Origin: an uncultured Deferribacteres bacterium
GTDB taxonomy: Bacteria; Zhuqueibacterota; JdFR-76; DREG01
Direction of reading: 5' to 3'
Length of the DNA: 64,000 bases
Assembly (NCBI GenBank): GCA_913009825.1
Contig: CAJVYQ010000006.1
Location: 1 to 64,000, forward strand
The notes below the pieces were generated by a model. That model searched no databases. It saw nothing but the letters and a program-made list of their open reading frames with translations, and was not told where the DNA came from. Positions within the stretch are counted from its first letter, which is position 1; each line of letters begins with the position of its first letter. A program made the position numbers and the translations under genes. Below, piece by piece: positions 40,510 to 50,380 of the stretch.

Positions 40510-41667
40510 ATGAATGTTGCTTTGATGAAAACCAAATCCCCGGCAAATAAACTGCGTATTCTTTTCATGAATTCCATCCAGATGTTCGGCGGCGGTGAAA
40601 TCTGGATGCTTGCCGCAATGGAGAATTTGCGGGCAAAAGGCCATCAAACAGGTTTGATCTGTCGTCCGGGAATAAAACTTGCGGAAAAGAGTGCAGAGAA
40701 AAATTTTACTACATTTACTATTCCCATGCGGGGCGATTTTGACCCCGTGACGGTTTGGCACTTTTACCGGACCATCCGGAAGTTCCGGGCTGATGTTTTG
40801 TTGGCCAATATGGACAAAGAATTTCGCCTTGCCGGACTGGCAACCCGGTTTCTGTCCGGCGTTGTGCTGGTACCCAGAAGAGGCGTTGATTATCCGCTAA
40901 AAAGTCATTTGATTTACCGGATTTCTTACCGGCACTGGGCCGATGGTGTCATCGCAAATTCTCTAGCCACAAAGAAATCACTATTGAAAAATGCTCCCTG
41001 GCTGCCGCCGGAGAAAATCAGGTTGATTTACAATGGGATCGAACCGCAGCGGTTCAGGAAAAAATCCGATTCATTGCGGCGGCGCTTTAAAATTTCACAG
41101 GATGAATTTGTCTTCGGTTTCGCCGGACAGTTGGATGAGAGAAAAGGGTTACATACTTTACTACCCGCATTTACCCGTTTGCATCAAACCGGAAAAGAGG
41201 TAAAATTATTACTTGCGGGTGAAGGCGTTATGCAGCAGACTATCGAGACTTTTATCCGTGAGCATAAACTTGGGGAGGCGGTGCATCTTCTGGGATTCTA
41301 TGAAAATATTCCTGAATTTATGGCCAATATCGATGCCCTGGTTCTGCCCTCTCTCTGGGAGGGGTTTGGCATTGTTTTAATTGAAGCTATGGCTGCAGGG
41401 AAACCGGTGATCGGAACCCGTACCAGCAATATTCCGGAAGTTGTGCCGGATGGGAAAGTCGGCTGGCTGGTTCCGCCGCAGGATGAACGTCGCTTGACCC
41501 GCGCAATGGAGAAAATGGTTGCCGTGCCGGAAACAGCAGCTCGAATGGGAAGAGAAGGCCGCAGGTGGGTAGCGGAAAAATTCACTGCCGAAAGAATGAC
41601 TTCCCAACTGGAGGACTATTTTTATACATTAACGGATCGAAAAAAAGGAAAACAGAACCGACCTTGA
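40510..41667 (+). CDS. Glycosyltransferase family 4
   Basis: 385 residues. GT-B fold: N-terminal LRILFMNSIQMFGGGEIWMLAAMENLRAKGHQTGLI; donor domain FGFAGQLDERKGLHTLLPAF, VKLLLAGEGVM, VHLLGFYENIPEFMANIDALV, and the nucleotide-sugar motif LPSLWEGFGIVLIEAMAAGKPV with the E-x7-E pair. Retaining transferase using an NDP-sugar. With the family 9 enzyme next to it, LPS core or O-chain assembly is likely. Stop overlaps the next start (TTGA). Confidence 0.92.
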   Translation: MNVALMKTKSPANKLRILFMNSIQMFGGGEIWMLAAMENLRAKGHQTGLICRPGIKLAEKSAEKNFTTFTIPMRGDFDPVTVWHFYRTIRKFRADVLLANMDKEFRLAGLATRFLSGVVLVPRRGVDYPLKSHLIYRISYRHWADGVIANSLATKKSLLKNAPWLPPEKIRLIYNGIEPQRFRKKSDSLRRRFKISQDEFVFGFAGQLDERKGLHTLLPAFTRLHQTGKEVKLLLAGEGVMQQTIETFIREHKLGEAVHLLGFYENIPEFMANIDALVLPSLWEGFGIVLIEAMAAGKPVIGTRTSNIPEVVPDGKVGWLVPPQDERRLTRAMEKMVAVPETAARMGREGRRWVAEKFTAERMTSQLEDYFYTLTDRKKGKQNRP

Positions 41668-42776
41668 AATTCTGGACGAGAATCGAGCAGGCTTTTAAAC
41701 GAAACGGTCTGCGGTTTTTGGAATCTTTATGCGGAAGAAAAGTCCTGACCGCCGCCGGGATGGACAAACAATCAATCAAACGGGTGCTGGTAATCCGGCA
41801 GCATGACCAGTTGGGTGATTTTTTGTTGACCACACCGGTGCTGCGTGCGGTGCACGAAACCTGGCCGGCGGCGTCTGTAGCCGTTTTGGTGCGCAGTTAC
41901 ACCGAGCCGGTCGTGCGGCGCAACCGGTATGTGGATGATATTCTGGTGTTGAATGAGGTTGGTTATGCCTGGTCGCCGGCAAAAATTAAAAAATTTTGGC
42001 GGCAATTGCGTTCCGGTTTTGATCTCACCATTGTGATCAATACAGTCTCACACTCGCTATCCACGGATCTGCTGGTCTGGCTGAGCAGCGCCCGCTATAC
42101 ATTGGGGCCGTCTCACCATCTTTTCCCGGGCACGTCACGCAATTTTTTTTACAATCTTATCGCCCCATTTTCGGATGATGACCGCCATCAGGCAGAGAAA
42201 ATTTTATCCATCGTTCGGTATGTGGGTATCGATACCCGGGATCTGAGCAGCCATATCACGCTGACCGGGGATGAAAAAGCAGAAGCCCGGAACGAGTTGG
42301 AGAAAATGGGATTTGATTTGTACCGCGCCATCATCGGCATTCATCCGGGGGCAGGCAAGTTGAAAAACAGGTGGCCGACGGCTAAATTTGTTGAAACGGC
42401 AAAAATATGCCGCCGGGAGTTGGACGTGCAAATTCTTATGTTTCACGGACCGGCGGAAACGGATCTTCGTGATCAGTTTTTGCGGGAACTGTCTGTTCCG
42501 GTTTATTTTGGCCGGGATTTGCGAAAACTCGCCGCCATTTTTTCCTGCCTTTCTTTTTTTATTGGGAATGATACCGGTACTACCCACATGGTGGCGGCTG
42601 TCGGCACGCCGTTGATTGTAATTTTTGGTCCCACACCGGCACAGGAATGGAAACCGTGGGGCGATAAAATTTCCGCTCTGCAGGGCAAAAACGGGGATTG
42701 TGAAAATGTTGCCGTCGAAACGGTTCTTGAGATAGTGAAACAAAAGTATACAGCGAAAAACCCGACGATTAGCTGA
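41664..42776 (+). CDS. Glycosyltransferase family 9 (heptosyltransferase-like)
   Basis: 370 residues from TTG 41664, which overlaps the preceding stop (TTGA). ATG 41761 is an alternative that still keeps the core MDKQSIKRVLVIRQHDQLGD. Family 9 motifs: LVIRQHDQLGDFLLTTPVLR, VDDILVL, IGIHPGAG near the sugar-nucleotide site, ILMFHGPAE and FIGNDTGTTHMVAAVGTPLI. These enzymes add heptose from ADP-heptose to LPS inner core. It fits the Kdo genes upstream, though the exact sugar is not proven. Confidence 0.9.
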   Translation: MKFWTRIEQAFKRNGLRFLESLCGRKVLTAAGMDKQSIKRVLVIRQHDQLGDFLLTTPVLRAVHETWPAASVAVLVRSYTEPVVRRNRYVDDILVLNEVGYAWSPAKIKKFWRQLRSGFDLTIVINTVSHSLSTDLLVWLSSARYTLGPSHHLFPGTSRNFFYNLIAPFSDDDRHQAEKILSIVRYVGIDTRDLSSHITLTGDEKAEARNELEKMGFDLYRAIIGIHPGAGKLKNRWPTAKFVETAKICRRELDVQILMFHGPAETDLRDQFLRELSVPVYFGRDLRKLAAIFSCLSFFIGNDTGTTHMVAAVGTPLIVIFGPTPAQEWKPWGDKISALQGKNGDCENVAVETVLEIVKQKYTAKNPTIS

Positions 42777-42857
42777 ATCCGGCAGGTAACAGTTAGATTT
42801 TTGCCCTGATTGTAACCTTTTAGTTTTTTGCATCGATCGAATGAAATCAGATCGACA

Positions 42858-42892
42858 ATTCAGCGAATCGCCCTGCAATCGCTCAATTCTGG
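42858..42892. mobile_element. MITE-like element B, end fragment
   Basis: attcagcgaatcgccctg followed by caatcgctcaattctgg matches the right end of element B. The left two-thirds is missing. It lies just 5' of the start chosen for the transglutaminase-like gene, and may have supplied upstream sequence. Confidence 0.6.
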
Positions 42893-42921
42893 TAAGAGAT
42901 AGTCGAATAACAAAAATAATC

Positions 42922-44886
42922 ATGAAAACGATTTCCGCTTTTCAAAGTCATAAACTTCTTTTCCGAATTCTTCTTTTAGGTCTGATCCTCTTTCTGTTCC
43001 ACGCCTGTGCCGCCAACAAAGAATGGGCAAGCAGGATAAAATGGAAGGGACTGGAATTAAACAATCTTCCCAGGCAGGCGGATTATCCGGATCAGGGTGC
43101 GCTCATTTTGTGGGACGAAGGAGAGATGGAGACGTTTGGCGATGCAGAAACCGGATTTAGTGAATTCAGACGGCATCGCATTTTGAAAGTTTTCAACCGG
43201 CGTGGCAGGAGATATGCAAATATTGTGATCCCTTATTCATCGGATTCAAAAATTGAAAATATCCGTGCCCGCACCATTTCTGCGACCGGAAAAATTACCG
43301 CTCTAAAAAATAAAGACATTTATGATGTGAATCTGTACCCTAATTTTATTCTTTATTCCGATCAACGCGCAAAAATATTTACGTTTCCTGCCGCTGAGGA
43401 TGGCGCCGTTTTGGAATATAAATACAAAGTCACCATCGGCAACCGCACGCTGTGGCATGCCTGGAGTTTCCAGTCTAAAATCCCCACCCTGTATTCCCGC
43501 TTTACGCTCATCAAACCGGTGGAATGGCATCTGAAATATCAGGTATATGCCATTCATATCCAACCGGACAGTATTGTTAACCAGGTCAGTTCCAAATCGA
43601 CCTACATTTGGGAAGCACGGAATGTGCCGGCTCTGCAATTTGAATTTGGTATGCCGCCGGGCAGCGAACTGGCGGCTTCCATTGCGCTGGCGCCAAACTG
43701 GTCTCACTCGTGGGACGATATCACAAACTGGTATCATGAGTTGGCAGCCCCCAGGATGAAAGCCGGAAAAGAGATCAGGAAATATGTGGAATCGATAACT
43801 AAAGATGCCCCATCCGACTTTGAAAAGATAAGAAAAATCCGGGAATGGATCAGAAAAAAAGTGCGTTATATTGCGGTGTCTGTGGGTATTGGCGGCTATC
43901 AACCTCATTTTGCCGATGATGTGTTTACCAATCAGTACGGCGATTGTAAAGATATAACCACTCTAATCTGCACCATGGCCAAGGAAGCGGGAATTCCGGG
44001 CTACCAGGCCATTGTCAGCACCTGGCAAAACGGAATGCCGGATACGACACTGCCCACGCCGTTTCAGTTTAATCATGTGATCAGTTATTTTCCCACTCTG
44101 GGGGACAGCGGCCTCTGGATAGATGCTACGGATAAAAGTTGTCCCATCGGTCAGCTTCCCTGGTACGACCAGAATCTGCCTGTTCTTGTAGTGGGCAAGA
44201 ATGGGGAAGCGAAAATCATCAAAACCGCCAAAAGCGCTCCGGAAGCCAATCGAACCGTGGTAACATGGCAGATAAATTTAGCGGCTGACGGCGCCGCACA
44301 GATAGCAGGAAGGGAACAGAGATGGGACGCTCCGGCTGCCGAGATGCGCGAATCGTTAAGTTACTTTTCCAATGCCGATAAAAAACGGTGGTTAGAACTT
44401 AGCCTGGCTCAACGCTGTTCCGGCGCTATACTGGATTCATTTACCGTAGCTAACGTCGATGAGCCGGAAGATCCCATGTCTGTAATGTACTCTTTTCACA
44501 GCAAAACCTTTGCGTTACCACAAATGGGACAAATAACTTTCAAACCTCATGAGATCCAATCCTTGCAGCTACCCGACTTTTTCCGTTCCGATAAACGCCG
44601 TCATCCCATTCGTTTTAATTATGGTGCCAAAACGGAACTGAATTTGATTGTGACTCTGCCCGAAGGATGGGTGATGAAAAATAAGAACCGGAAAGATTCG
44701 CTCAGTTCCGAATTCGGCACGGCCTTCTGGCGCTGGGAAAAGGGGGAGAGTGGACTGACGATCCGCTCCGCCTATCTGTTAAATGGGAAAGATGTTTCTC
44801 CGCAGAAGTACAGCTCGTTTCAACAATTTCTGGATGCGGTGCGGGAAAACGATCTGCGGGAAATTGTTTTGGTTGAGGAGAAATAG
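42922..44886 (+). CDS. DUF3857-transglutaminase-like lipoprotein
   Basis: 654 residues from ATG 42922; earlier in-frame ATG 42841 lies in repeat DNA. The N-terminus is a lipoprotein signal (LILFLFHACAANK, Cys ~22). A beta-rich DUF3857 domain follows (FSEFRRHRILKVFNRRGRRY, EYKYKVTIGNRTLWHAWSFQ). The transglutaminase-like core has a complete triad: YGDCKDITTLICTMAKEAGI (Cys), FNHVISYF (His), WIDATDKSC (Asp). A C-terminal DUF3858-like region closes it. Such proteins sit on the cell envelope and may cut or link peptides; the substrate is unknown. Isolated gene between repeat elements. Confidence 0.85.
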   Translation: MKTISAFQSHKLLFRILLLGLILFLFHACAANKEWASRIKWKGLELNNLPRQADYPDQGALILWDEGEMETFGDAETGFSEFRRHRILKVFNRRGRRYANIVIPYSSDSKIENIRARTISATGKITALKNKDIYDVNLYPNFILYSDQRAKIFTFPAAEDGAVLEYKYKVTIGNRTLWHAWSFQSKIPTLYSRFTLIKPVEWHLKYQVYAIHIQPDSIVNQVSSKSTYIWEARNVPALQFEFGMPPGSELAASIALAPNWSHSWDDITNWYHELAAPRMKAGKEIRKYVESITKDAPSDFEKIRKIREWIRKKVRYIAVSVGIGGYQPHFADDVFTNQYGDCKDITTLICTMAKEAGIPGYQAIVSTWQNGMPDTTLPTPFQFNHVISYFPTLGDSGLWIDATDKSCPIGQLPWYDQNLPVLVVGKNGEAKIIKTAKSAPEANRTVVTWQINLAADGAAQIAGREQRWDAPAAEMRESLSYFSNADKKRWLELSLAQRCSGAILDSFTVANVDEPEDPMSVMYSFHSKTFALPQMGQITFKPHEIQSLQLPDFFRSDKRRHPIRFNYGAKTELNLIVTLPEGWVMKNKNRKDSLSSEFGTAFWRWEKGESGLTIRSAYLLNGKDVSPQKYSSFQQFLDAVRENDLREIVLVEEK

Positions 44887-44944
44887 AAATTTGGGTAACT
44901 ATTCAGATATGCCGCAAAGACACGAAGTAACTAAGAATGTAATA

Positions 44945-45061
44945 CCGGAATTTAACAATTGTAGGGCGATTCGCTGAATCGCCAACAAAATTTTCGTAAA
45001 AAATAAAAACCTGTTTGATAACGGCAACAAATATAAAAATACGAGAATCGCTCAATTCAGG
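44945..45061. mobile_element. MITE-like element B, copy 4 (117 bp, with 5-bp TSD)
   Basis: Right end aatcgctcaattcagg is exact; left end (ccggaatttaacaattg) is degenerate. Core ggcgattcgctgaatcgcc is intact. Flanking pentamers taata at 44940-44944 and 45062-45066 are identical. Located in the 582-base gap before valS. Confidence 0.8.
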
Positions 45062-45070
45062 TAATATCAG

Positions 45071-45263
45071 ACCTCGTTAAATCAGGTATTTTATTGTTCA
45101 TTAAGTTCTTGATTACCAGTCAATTGTGAGAAAATCCATGGATAATTGAACACTGCATGTTTGATTTTAAACTAAAAAACAAGTACTTACGCAATATATA
45201 GTGCAAATTCATTATAATTTTTATCCCGTTATTCAACCTAATATTTATCAAATTTAACGAGGT
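45071..45263. repeat. 12-bp inverted repeat bounding a 193-bp AT-rich segment
   Basis: acctcgttaaat (45071-45082) and atttaacgaggt (45252-45263) are perfect inverted copies, directly beside element B copy 4. The interior is AT-rich and non-coding. It could be a small insertion with terminal repeats or a looped leader. No second copy is present for comparison. Confidence 0.4.
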
Positions 45264-45468
45264 TTGAATATAAATCTTTTGAGAGCATCTTTGATGAGCG
45301 ACACATTAACATATCTCATTTTTTTCAAGTAACCTCCTGCATAATTTCTTACGCACACCGGAGAAATAATTCATTGATTAATGGCGCTTATTTTTTTATA
45401 TTTAACGTTTGTGTATGGAGAAAAAATTTATAGAATATAAATCGGAACAGGAAACCGTGAAGGAACCA

Positions 45469-48147
45469 ATGGCTACTGAAATACCCAGGATTTACAATCC
45501 GAAAGATGTGGAAGATCGTTTGTATTCCTACTGGGAAGAGAAAGGTTTTTTCAGGATGGAACCGGATGAAAGAAAAGACGCGCTGAAATACTCGATCGTT
45601 ATTCCGCCGCCAAATGTGACGGATCGTTTGCACATGGGCCATGCCTACAACAACACCATTCAGGATATTCTCATTCGTTACAACCGGATGCTGGGCAAAA
45701 ATACATTGTGGCTGCCGGGCACGGATCATGCCGGCATCGCCACGCAAAATGTGGTGGAGCGGATGCTGAAAAAAGAGGAAAAAGTTACCCGGCATGAATT
45801 AGGCAGAGAAAAATTTGTCGAGCGGGTGTGGCAATGGCGGGAGAAATACGGCGGCATTATCATCAATCAGTTGAAAAAGATGGGCAGCTCCTGCGACTGG
45901 ACACGCACTCGCTTCACTATGGACGAGGGGTTGTCGCGTGCGGTTGTGGAAGTGTTTGTCCGGCTTTACGAAAAAGGACTGATCTACAAAGGAAAATACA
46001 TCATCAACTGGTGCCCGCGATGCGAAACCGCCCTTTCCGATGAAGAGGTGGTTCATAAAGATAAACCGGGTTCGTTATGGCATATTCGCTACCCTGTCAA
46101 GGATTCTAAACACTATATTGTAGTAGCGACCACACGACCGGAATCCATGCTGGGGGACACAGCCATCGCGGTTCATCCCAGCGATACACGCTACAAAAAA
46201 TTTGTAGGGAAAACGGCGGTTCTGCCGGTGATGAACCGGGAAATCCCTATCGTCGCCGATATGTATGTGGACCCCAAATTCGGCACCGGAGCGGTCAAAG
46301 TGACGCCGGCGCACGATCCCAACGATTTTGAGATCGGCCAACGCCACCATTTGCCATCCATCACGGTGATTGATGAAGACGGCAAAATGAACGAGAATGC
46401 GGGTAAATATGCCGGAACGGATCGTTTCAGGGCCAGAAAGCAGTTGGTTGAGGAACTACGCCAATTGGGACTGCTTGAGAAAATTGAAAAACATGAGCAT
46501 TCTGTCGGCCATTGTCAGCGGTGCGACACGGTGATCGAACCCTATCTTTCCGAGCAGTGGTTTGTCAAAATCAAACCGCTGGCCGAACCGGCGATGCGGG
46601 TAGTAAAAGAGGGCAAAGTCCGTTTTGTGCCGGAAAGATGGACCCGTACGTATGAAAACTGGATGGAAAATATCCGCGACTGGTGCATCTCCCGTCAGCT
46701 CTGGTGGGGGCACCGCATTCCGGTTTATTATTGCCGCTCCTGCGGCGAGGTGATGGTGCTGCGCGACAAACCGGCACAGTGCACAGCGTGCGGCAGCAAA
46801 GATGTCTACCAGGATTCCGATGTGCTGGATACCTGGTTCTCCGCCTGGTTGTGGCCCTTTTCCACCATGGGCTGGCCGGAAAAAACGCCGGATTTGCAGT
46901 TCTACTATCCCACCGATGCCCTGGTGACAGGACCCGACATCATCTTTTTCTGGGTCGCCAGAATGATCATGGCCGGGCTGGAATTTATGGGCGATATTCC
47001 ATTCCGGGATGTTTATATCAACGGTATCATACGGGATGAGCAGGGTCGTAAAATGAGCAAGTCGCTGGGCAACGGCATCGATCCGCTGGAAATGATTGAA
47101 AAATACAGTGCCGATGCAGTGCGCTTCTCCCTGATGGCGCTGACCTCCGAAGGGCAGGATGTGAATCTTGCCGAAAGTAAATTTGAGATGGGACGGAATT
47201 TTTCCAACAAAATCTGGAATGCGTTTCGTTTTTTAAGTATGAACCGTGAAGACGCCGCGCTCGATCCGGATTTCGATCCCTCAGCGCTGAAAAATTCTTC
47301 TCATGCGGAACTGGCCGATTTGTGGATTCTGAGCCGGTTGAATCAAACGGTTCAAAAAATTACTACGGCGTTGGATGAATATCGTTTCAATGAATACATC
47401 GAACTGTTCTATTCATTTTTCTGGGGTGATTTTTGCGATTGGTATCTGGAACTGATCAAACTCCGCCTGTATCAATCGGAATCGCAAGATGAAAAGAAGT
47501 TGGTTCTCAATCTTGGTTTCCATATTCTGAAGAAAAGTATGCAACTGCTTCATCCGGTGATGCCGTTCATCAGCGAAGAGATCTGGCAGAAAGTGCGGTT
47601 GGAACATGAAGCGGAGAGCATCATGATTTCCTACTGGCCTGAAGCCGCGGTAAGCATGATCGATGAAGCGGCGGAGAACGAGATGACGTTTCTACAGACT
47701 GTCATTTCCGCTATTCGCAACATCCGCAGCGAAATGAATGTGCCGCCGGGGAAACCGGCTGCCGTTCATATTCGCACGGATCAGGCGGAACAGATTGCGC
47801 TGCTGCAGCAAAATAGCGCCTATTTAACTCAATTAGCTAAAGTAGAAATTGAGCAGATCGGCTCCGGAGTAAAGAAACCGGCTCAGAGCGCTTCTGCGGT
47901 GGTGCACGGTACTGAATTGTTCATACCGCTGGCCGGATTAATCGATATCGAGACGGAAAAAGCACGTCTGCAAAAAGAGATTGACAGACTGGAAACGCTG
48001 TTGGAAAAGTCGAATGTGAAACTGGCAAACCAAAATTTTATCAGCCGCGCGCCCAAAGAAGTAGTGGAAAAGGAACAGAAGAAAAAGGAAACCTACGCAG
48101 AGAATCTGGCCAAGTTGAAAAATAATTTTGCCTCATTTGCCGATTGA
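45469..48147 (+). CDS. valS: Valyl-tRNA synthetase
   Basis: 892 residues from ATG 45469, which has AAGGA 6 bases upstream and begins MATEIPRIYNPKDVEDRLYS, a normal ValRS start. In-frame ATG 45415 and TTG 45409 lack such a site. Class I signatures: HIGH box as HMGH in PPPNVTDRLHMGHAYNNTIQ (~55-58), and KMSKSLGNGIDPLEMI (~528). The editing domain includes TTRPESMLGDTA, and DHAGIATQNVVE is present. The C-terminal coiled-coil arm (IDIETEKARLQKEIDRLE) binds tRNA. Note the DR where most ValRS have GS before the HIGH box. All domains intact. Confidence 0.95.
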   Translation: MATEIPRIYNPKDVEDRLYSYWEEKGFFRMEPDERKDALKYSIVIPPPNVTDRLHMGHAYNNTIQDILIRYNRMLGKNTLWLPGTDHAGIATQNVVERMLKKEEKVTRHELGREKFVERVWQWREKYGGIIINQLKKMGSSCDWTRTRFTMDEGLSRAVVEVFVRLYEKGLIYKGKYIINWCPRCETALSDEEVVHKDKPGSLWHIRYPVKDSKHYIVVATTRPESMLGDTAIAVHPSDTRYKKFVGKTAVLPVMNREIPIVADMYVDPKFGTGAVKVTPAHDPNDFEIGQRHHLPSITVIDEDGKMNENAGKYAGTDRFRARKQLVEELRQLGLLEKIEKHEHSVGHCQRCDTVIEPYLSEQWFVKIKPLAEPAMRVVKEGKVRFVPERWTRTYENWMENIRDWCISRQLWWGHRIPVYYCRSCGEVMVLRDKPAQCTACGSKDVYQDSDVLDTWFSAWLWPFSTMGWPEKTPDLQFYYPTDALVTGPDIIFFWVARMIMAGLEFMGDIPFRDVYINGIIRDEQGRKMSKSLGNGIDPLEMIEKYSADAVRFSLMALTSEGQDVNLAESKFEMGRNFSNKIWNAFRFLSMNREDAALDPDFDPSALKNSSHAELADLWILSRLNQTVQKITTALDEYRFNEYIELFYSFFWGDFCDWYLELIKLRLYQSESQDEKKLVLNLGFHILKKSMQLLHPVMPFISEEIWQKVRLEHEAESIMISYWPEAAVSMIDEAAENEMTFLQTVISAIRNIRSEMNVPPGKPAAVHIRTDQAEQIALLQQNSAYLTQLAKVEIEQIGSGVKKPAQSASAVVHGTELFIPLAGLIDIETEKARLQKEIDRLETLLEKSNVKLANQNFISRAPKEVVEKEQKKKETYAENLAKLKNNFASFAD

Positions 48148-48218
48148 AACCGGAGAATCTCCTGTCAATAGTCTGTCCGGCACACGGAAGGAGATTATTC
48201 CATCCTAAAATGGAATAT

Positions 48219-48304
48219 CTCCGCGTTCTTTGCGTCCTCTGCGCCTCTGCGTGAAAAAATGTCTGAACAACGCAGAGACGCAGAGAGCGCAGAGATTCGC
48301 AGAG
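48219..48304. repeat. Palindromic repeat P, copy 5
   Basis: ctccgcgttctttgcgtcct with cctctgcgt, loop, then acgcagagacgcagagagcg. A diverged copy of the palindrome that flanks the GxxExxY gene. Lies 70 bases after the valS stop. Confidence 0.8.
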
Positions 48305-48314
48305 TTTTTGTAAT

Positions 48315-48474
48315 TAATGCTTGAACAAAAACCGGCAAAACTTGTCATTCCGAGCGGAGCAGAGCGAAGTCGGGGAATCTATATACTTCGGTAAATTAGT
48401 GAGTTAAGCAGATTTCTCTCCGCCTTTTGGCGGATCGAAATGACAAAAACGGACGTTTTCGTTAAGGCACTATT
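48315..48474. repeat. Repeat family C, copy 1
   Basis: Ends aatgcttgaacaaaaacc and gacgttttcgttaaggcac are imperfect inverted repeats. The interior carries gtcattccgagcggagc and its partner ggcggatcgaaatgac, so a nested hairpin. Related elements at 56761-56955 and 63265-63400. Non-coding, in the gap before the DUF4139 gene. Confidence 0.6.
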
Positions 48475-48655
48475 CGCCTGGGTTTTCGGTTCTGTAGTTC
48501 AAAGTTTAGGAGTTAGCGGCATAGATACGCAGGAAGTGCAATCGGATTTTAACCGGGAACTTTTGCCGAAAATATTCTTTGGGGGAACGATGAACCTGTT
48601 ACCCGGGTAATTAAACCTGAAATAAAAATGTACCTAATCAAAGCAGGTGACTGCC
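48475..48655. other. Remaining upstream gap of the DUF4139 gene
   Basis: AT-rich, without recognised repeats apart from the end of family C copy 1. No clear promoter; AGGTG near 48643 is the ribosome-binding site of the gene. Confidence 0.35.
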
Positions 48656-50023
48656 ATGCAAAAGAAAATTTTATTTTTCATCGCCGTGAGTTTTATCTCC
48701 GGGCTGCCGCTTTTCGCGCAGAAATCTGATGTATCGGTTACGGTTTACAATCAGAATCTGGCGCTGGTGCGTGATGTGCGGGAACTGTCCGTGAAAAAAG
48801 GGGAGCAGTTGCTTTATTTCCGGGATGTGGCCGCTCAGATCGATCCCACTTCCGTTCATCTTCGTTCATTGACCGCGCCGCAATCTTTTGCTGTGCTGGA
48901 GCAGAATTTTGAGTACGATCTGGTCAACGGGGACAAAGTATTGCGGAAATATGTGGATCACGAAATCGAGCTTTTCACCGCCGGCAAAGACACCCTGCGC
49001 GGTGTGCTGTTAAGCGCCGGCAATGAACTGGTACTTAGCCTGCCGAATGGCGAAATCCGTATGCTGCCAAAGAAGGATGTTCGCGCGATGAATTTCCCCC
49101 GTTTGCCCGAAGGATTGATTACGCGTCCCACGCTGGTCTGGTTGGTGCGCAGCAACAAAAAGCAGGATCACCGGATCGAAACGGAATATTTAACCAAAGG
49201 ACTAAACTGGCATACGGAATATGTGAGCATTTTGAATGATGCCGAAACCAAAATGGACATTACCGCCTGGGTGAGTGTCGAGAACAATTCCGGAGCGATT
49301 TACCATGACGCTCGTTTGAAATTGGTGGCCGGAGATGTGAATATAGTAAGGCGGTTAGCCAGGCCGGCATACAAGATGGCTCGTACTGAAAAATTGATGG
49401 CGCAACCACCTGTTTCACAAAAAGAATTTTTTGAATATCATCTGTACACAGTAGAACGAAAGACAACTTTGAACAATCATCAGGTGAAACAGATAACCCT
49501 GTTCGATGCCTCCGGTGTAAGTTTTAACAAAAAATATTTATATGAAGGCCAGCGCCGGCGCAACCAGGTGAAAATTTACATCCGGTTCAAAAACAGCGCG
49601 AAAAACAAACTGGGCATGCCGTTCCCCGCCGGAAAATTTCGTGTATACAAAAAAGACAGCGACGGCAGTATGGTGTTCATCGGTGAAGATCTGATTTCGC
49701 ACACGCCCAAAGATGAATGGGTGGAAACGCTGCTTGGCAATGCGTTCGATATCAAGGCGGAACGGAAACTGCTCAGTGCCGAAAATATCAGCGGAAACAA
49801 ACGCCGGGAAAGAGTGGAAATTACACTGCGTAACCATAAAAAAACGCCGGTTACCGTGCATGTTGTGGAACATTTCAACTTCCGCTCGCCGGACAGCCGG
49901 TGGAAAATTATCGAATATTCCCATGCCGTGTCGAATAAAGAAGTTAGAAGCGCTGAGTGGCTGATGAAAATGAAAGCAGATCAGGAAAGCAAGTTGACTT
50001 ACACCGTGGAATACCGATGGTAG
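48656..50023 (+). CDS. DUF4139 domain protein, exported
   Basis: 455 residues from ATG 48656 (AGGTG upstream). Signal peptide ends LPLFAQ. The protein is beta-rich: VTVYNQNLALVRDVRELSVKKG, YLTKGLNWHTEYVSILNDAETKMDITAWVSVENNSG and a C-terminal DSRWKIIEY...ESKLTYTVEYRW, matching DUF4139-containing (mucoidy-inhibitor-like) proteins. Function is unknown; probably periplasmic or outer-membrane. Stands alone between repeat-rich gaps. Confidence 0.85.
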   Translation: MQKKILFFIAVSFISGLPLFAQKSDVSVTVYNQNLALVRDVRELSVKKGEQLLYFRDVAAQIDPTSVHLRSLTAPQSFAVLEQNFEYDLVNGDKVLRKYVDHEIELFTAGKDTLRGVLLSAGNELVLSLPNGEIRMLPKKDVRAMNFPRLPEGLITRPTLVWLVRSNKKQDHRIETEYLTKGLNWHTEYVSILNDAETKMDITAWVSVENNSGAIYHDARLKLVAGDVNIVRRLARPAYKMARTEKLMAQPPVSQKEFFEYHLYTVERKTTLNNHQVKQITLFDASGVSFNKKYLYEGQRRRNQVKIYIRFKNSAKNKLGMPFPAGKFRVYKKDSDGSMVFIGEDLISHTPKDEWVETLLGNAFDIKAERKLLSAENISGNKRRERVEITLRNHKKTPVTVHVVEHFNFRSPDSRWKIIEYSHAVSNKEVRSAEWLMKMKADQESKLTYTVEYRW

Positions 50024-50038
50024 GGAGCAGGCATATTT

Positions 50039-50293
50039 AGTGCCTGAGTGAAAACCCCGGAAATAGTAAAGAGTGTCATTCCCGTTGTGCCCGATGCAGG
50101 CGGGGTGTCTTCGAGGTAAAAAGAAACCAAGCTGAATAGTTACAATTTTTTTGCCGTATTTGTCGATTTTTTAGAAACTATTCAGGTTGAAAGAAAAATG
50201 GGGTAAAAGTTGTTTTACACCCACCGGAGGGGAGTACGGGGGGTATTCCTTTACTTTTCCTGCGTAGTTTCATTTTTGTAACATTTTAGTTTT
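50039..50293. other. Repeat-rich gap before recG
   Basis: Contains a family C-like end (tagtgcctgagtgaaaacc, from 50039), an inverted pair ctgaatagtt / aactattcag (50130-50185) and a G/C-run hairpin (ccaccggaggggagtacgg, 50218-50249). No gene, no clear promoter. The recG coding start lies at 50381 or slightly upstream (50351). Confidence 0.45.
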
Positions 50294-50380
50294 TTGAAAC
50301 GACACACCAAGCTGTTTTTCAAAGGACTAAAATGTCACCATTTTTTTTACATGACAATTGCAAATTCCGTGATCGGGTTT

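Noticed and set aside
44887-45468. T-box or other leader riboswitch for valS
   Set aside because: No T-box sequence, terminator/antiterminator pair or specifier loop is visible. The gap is largely element B and an AT-rich inverted repeat.
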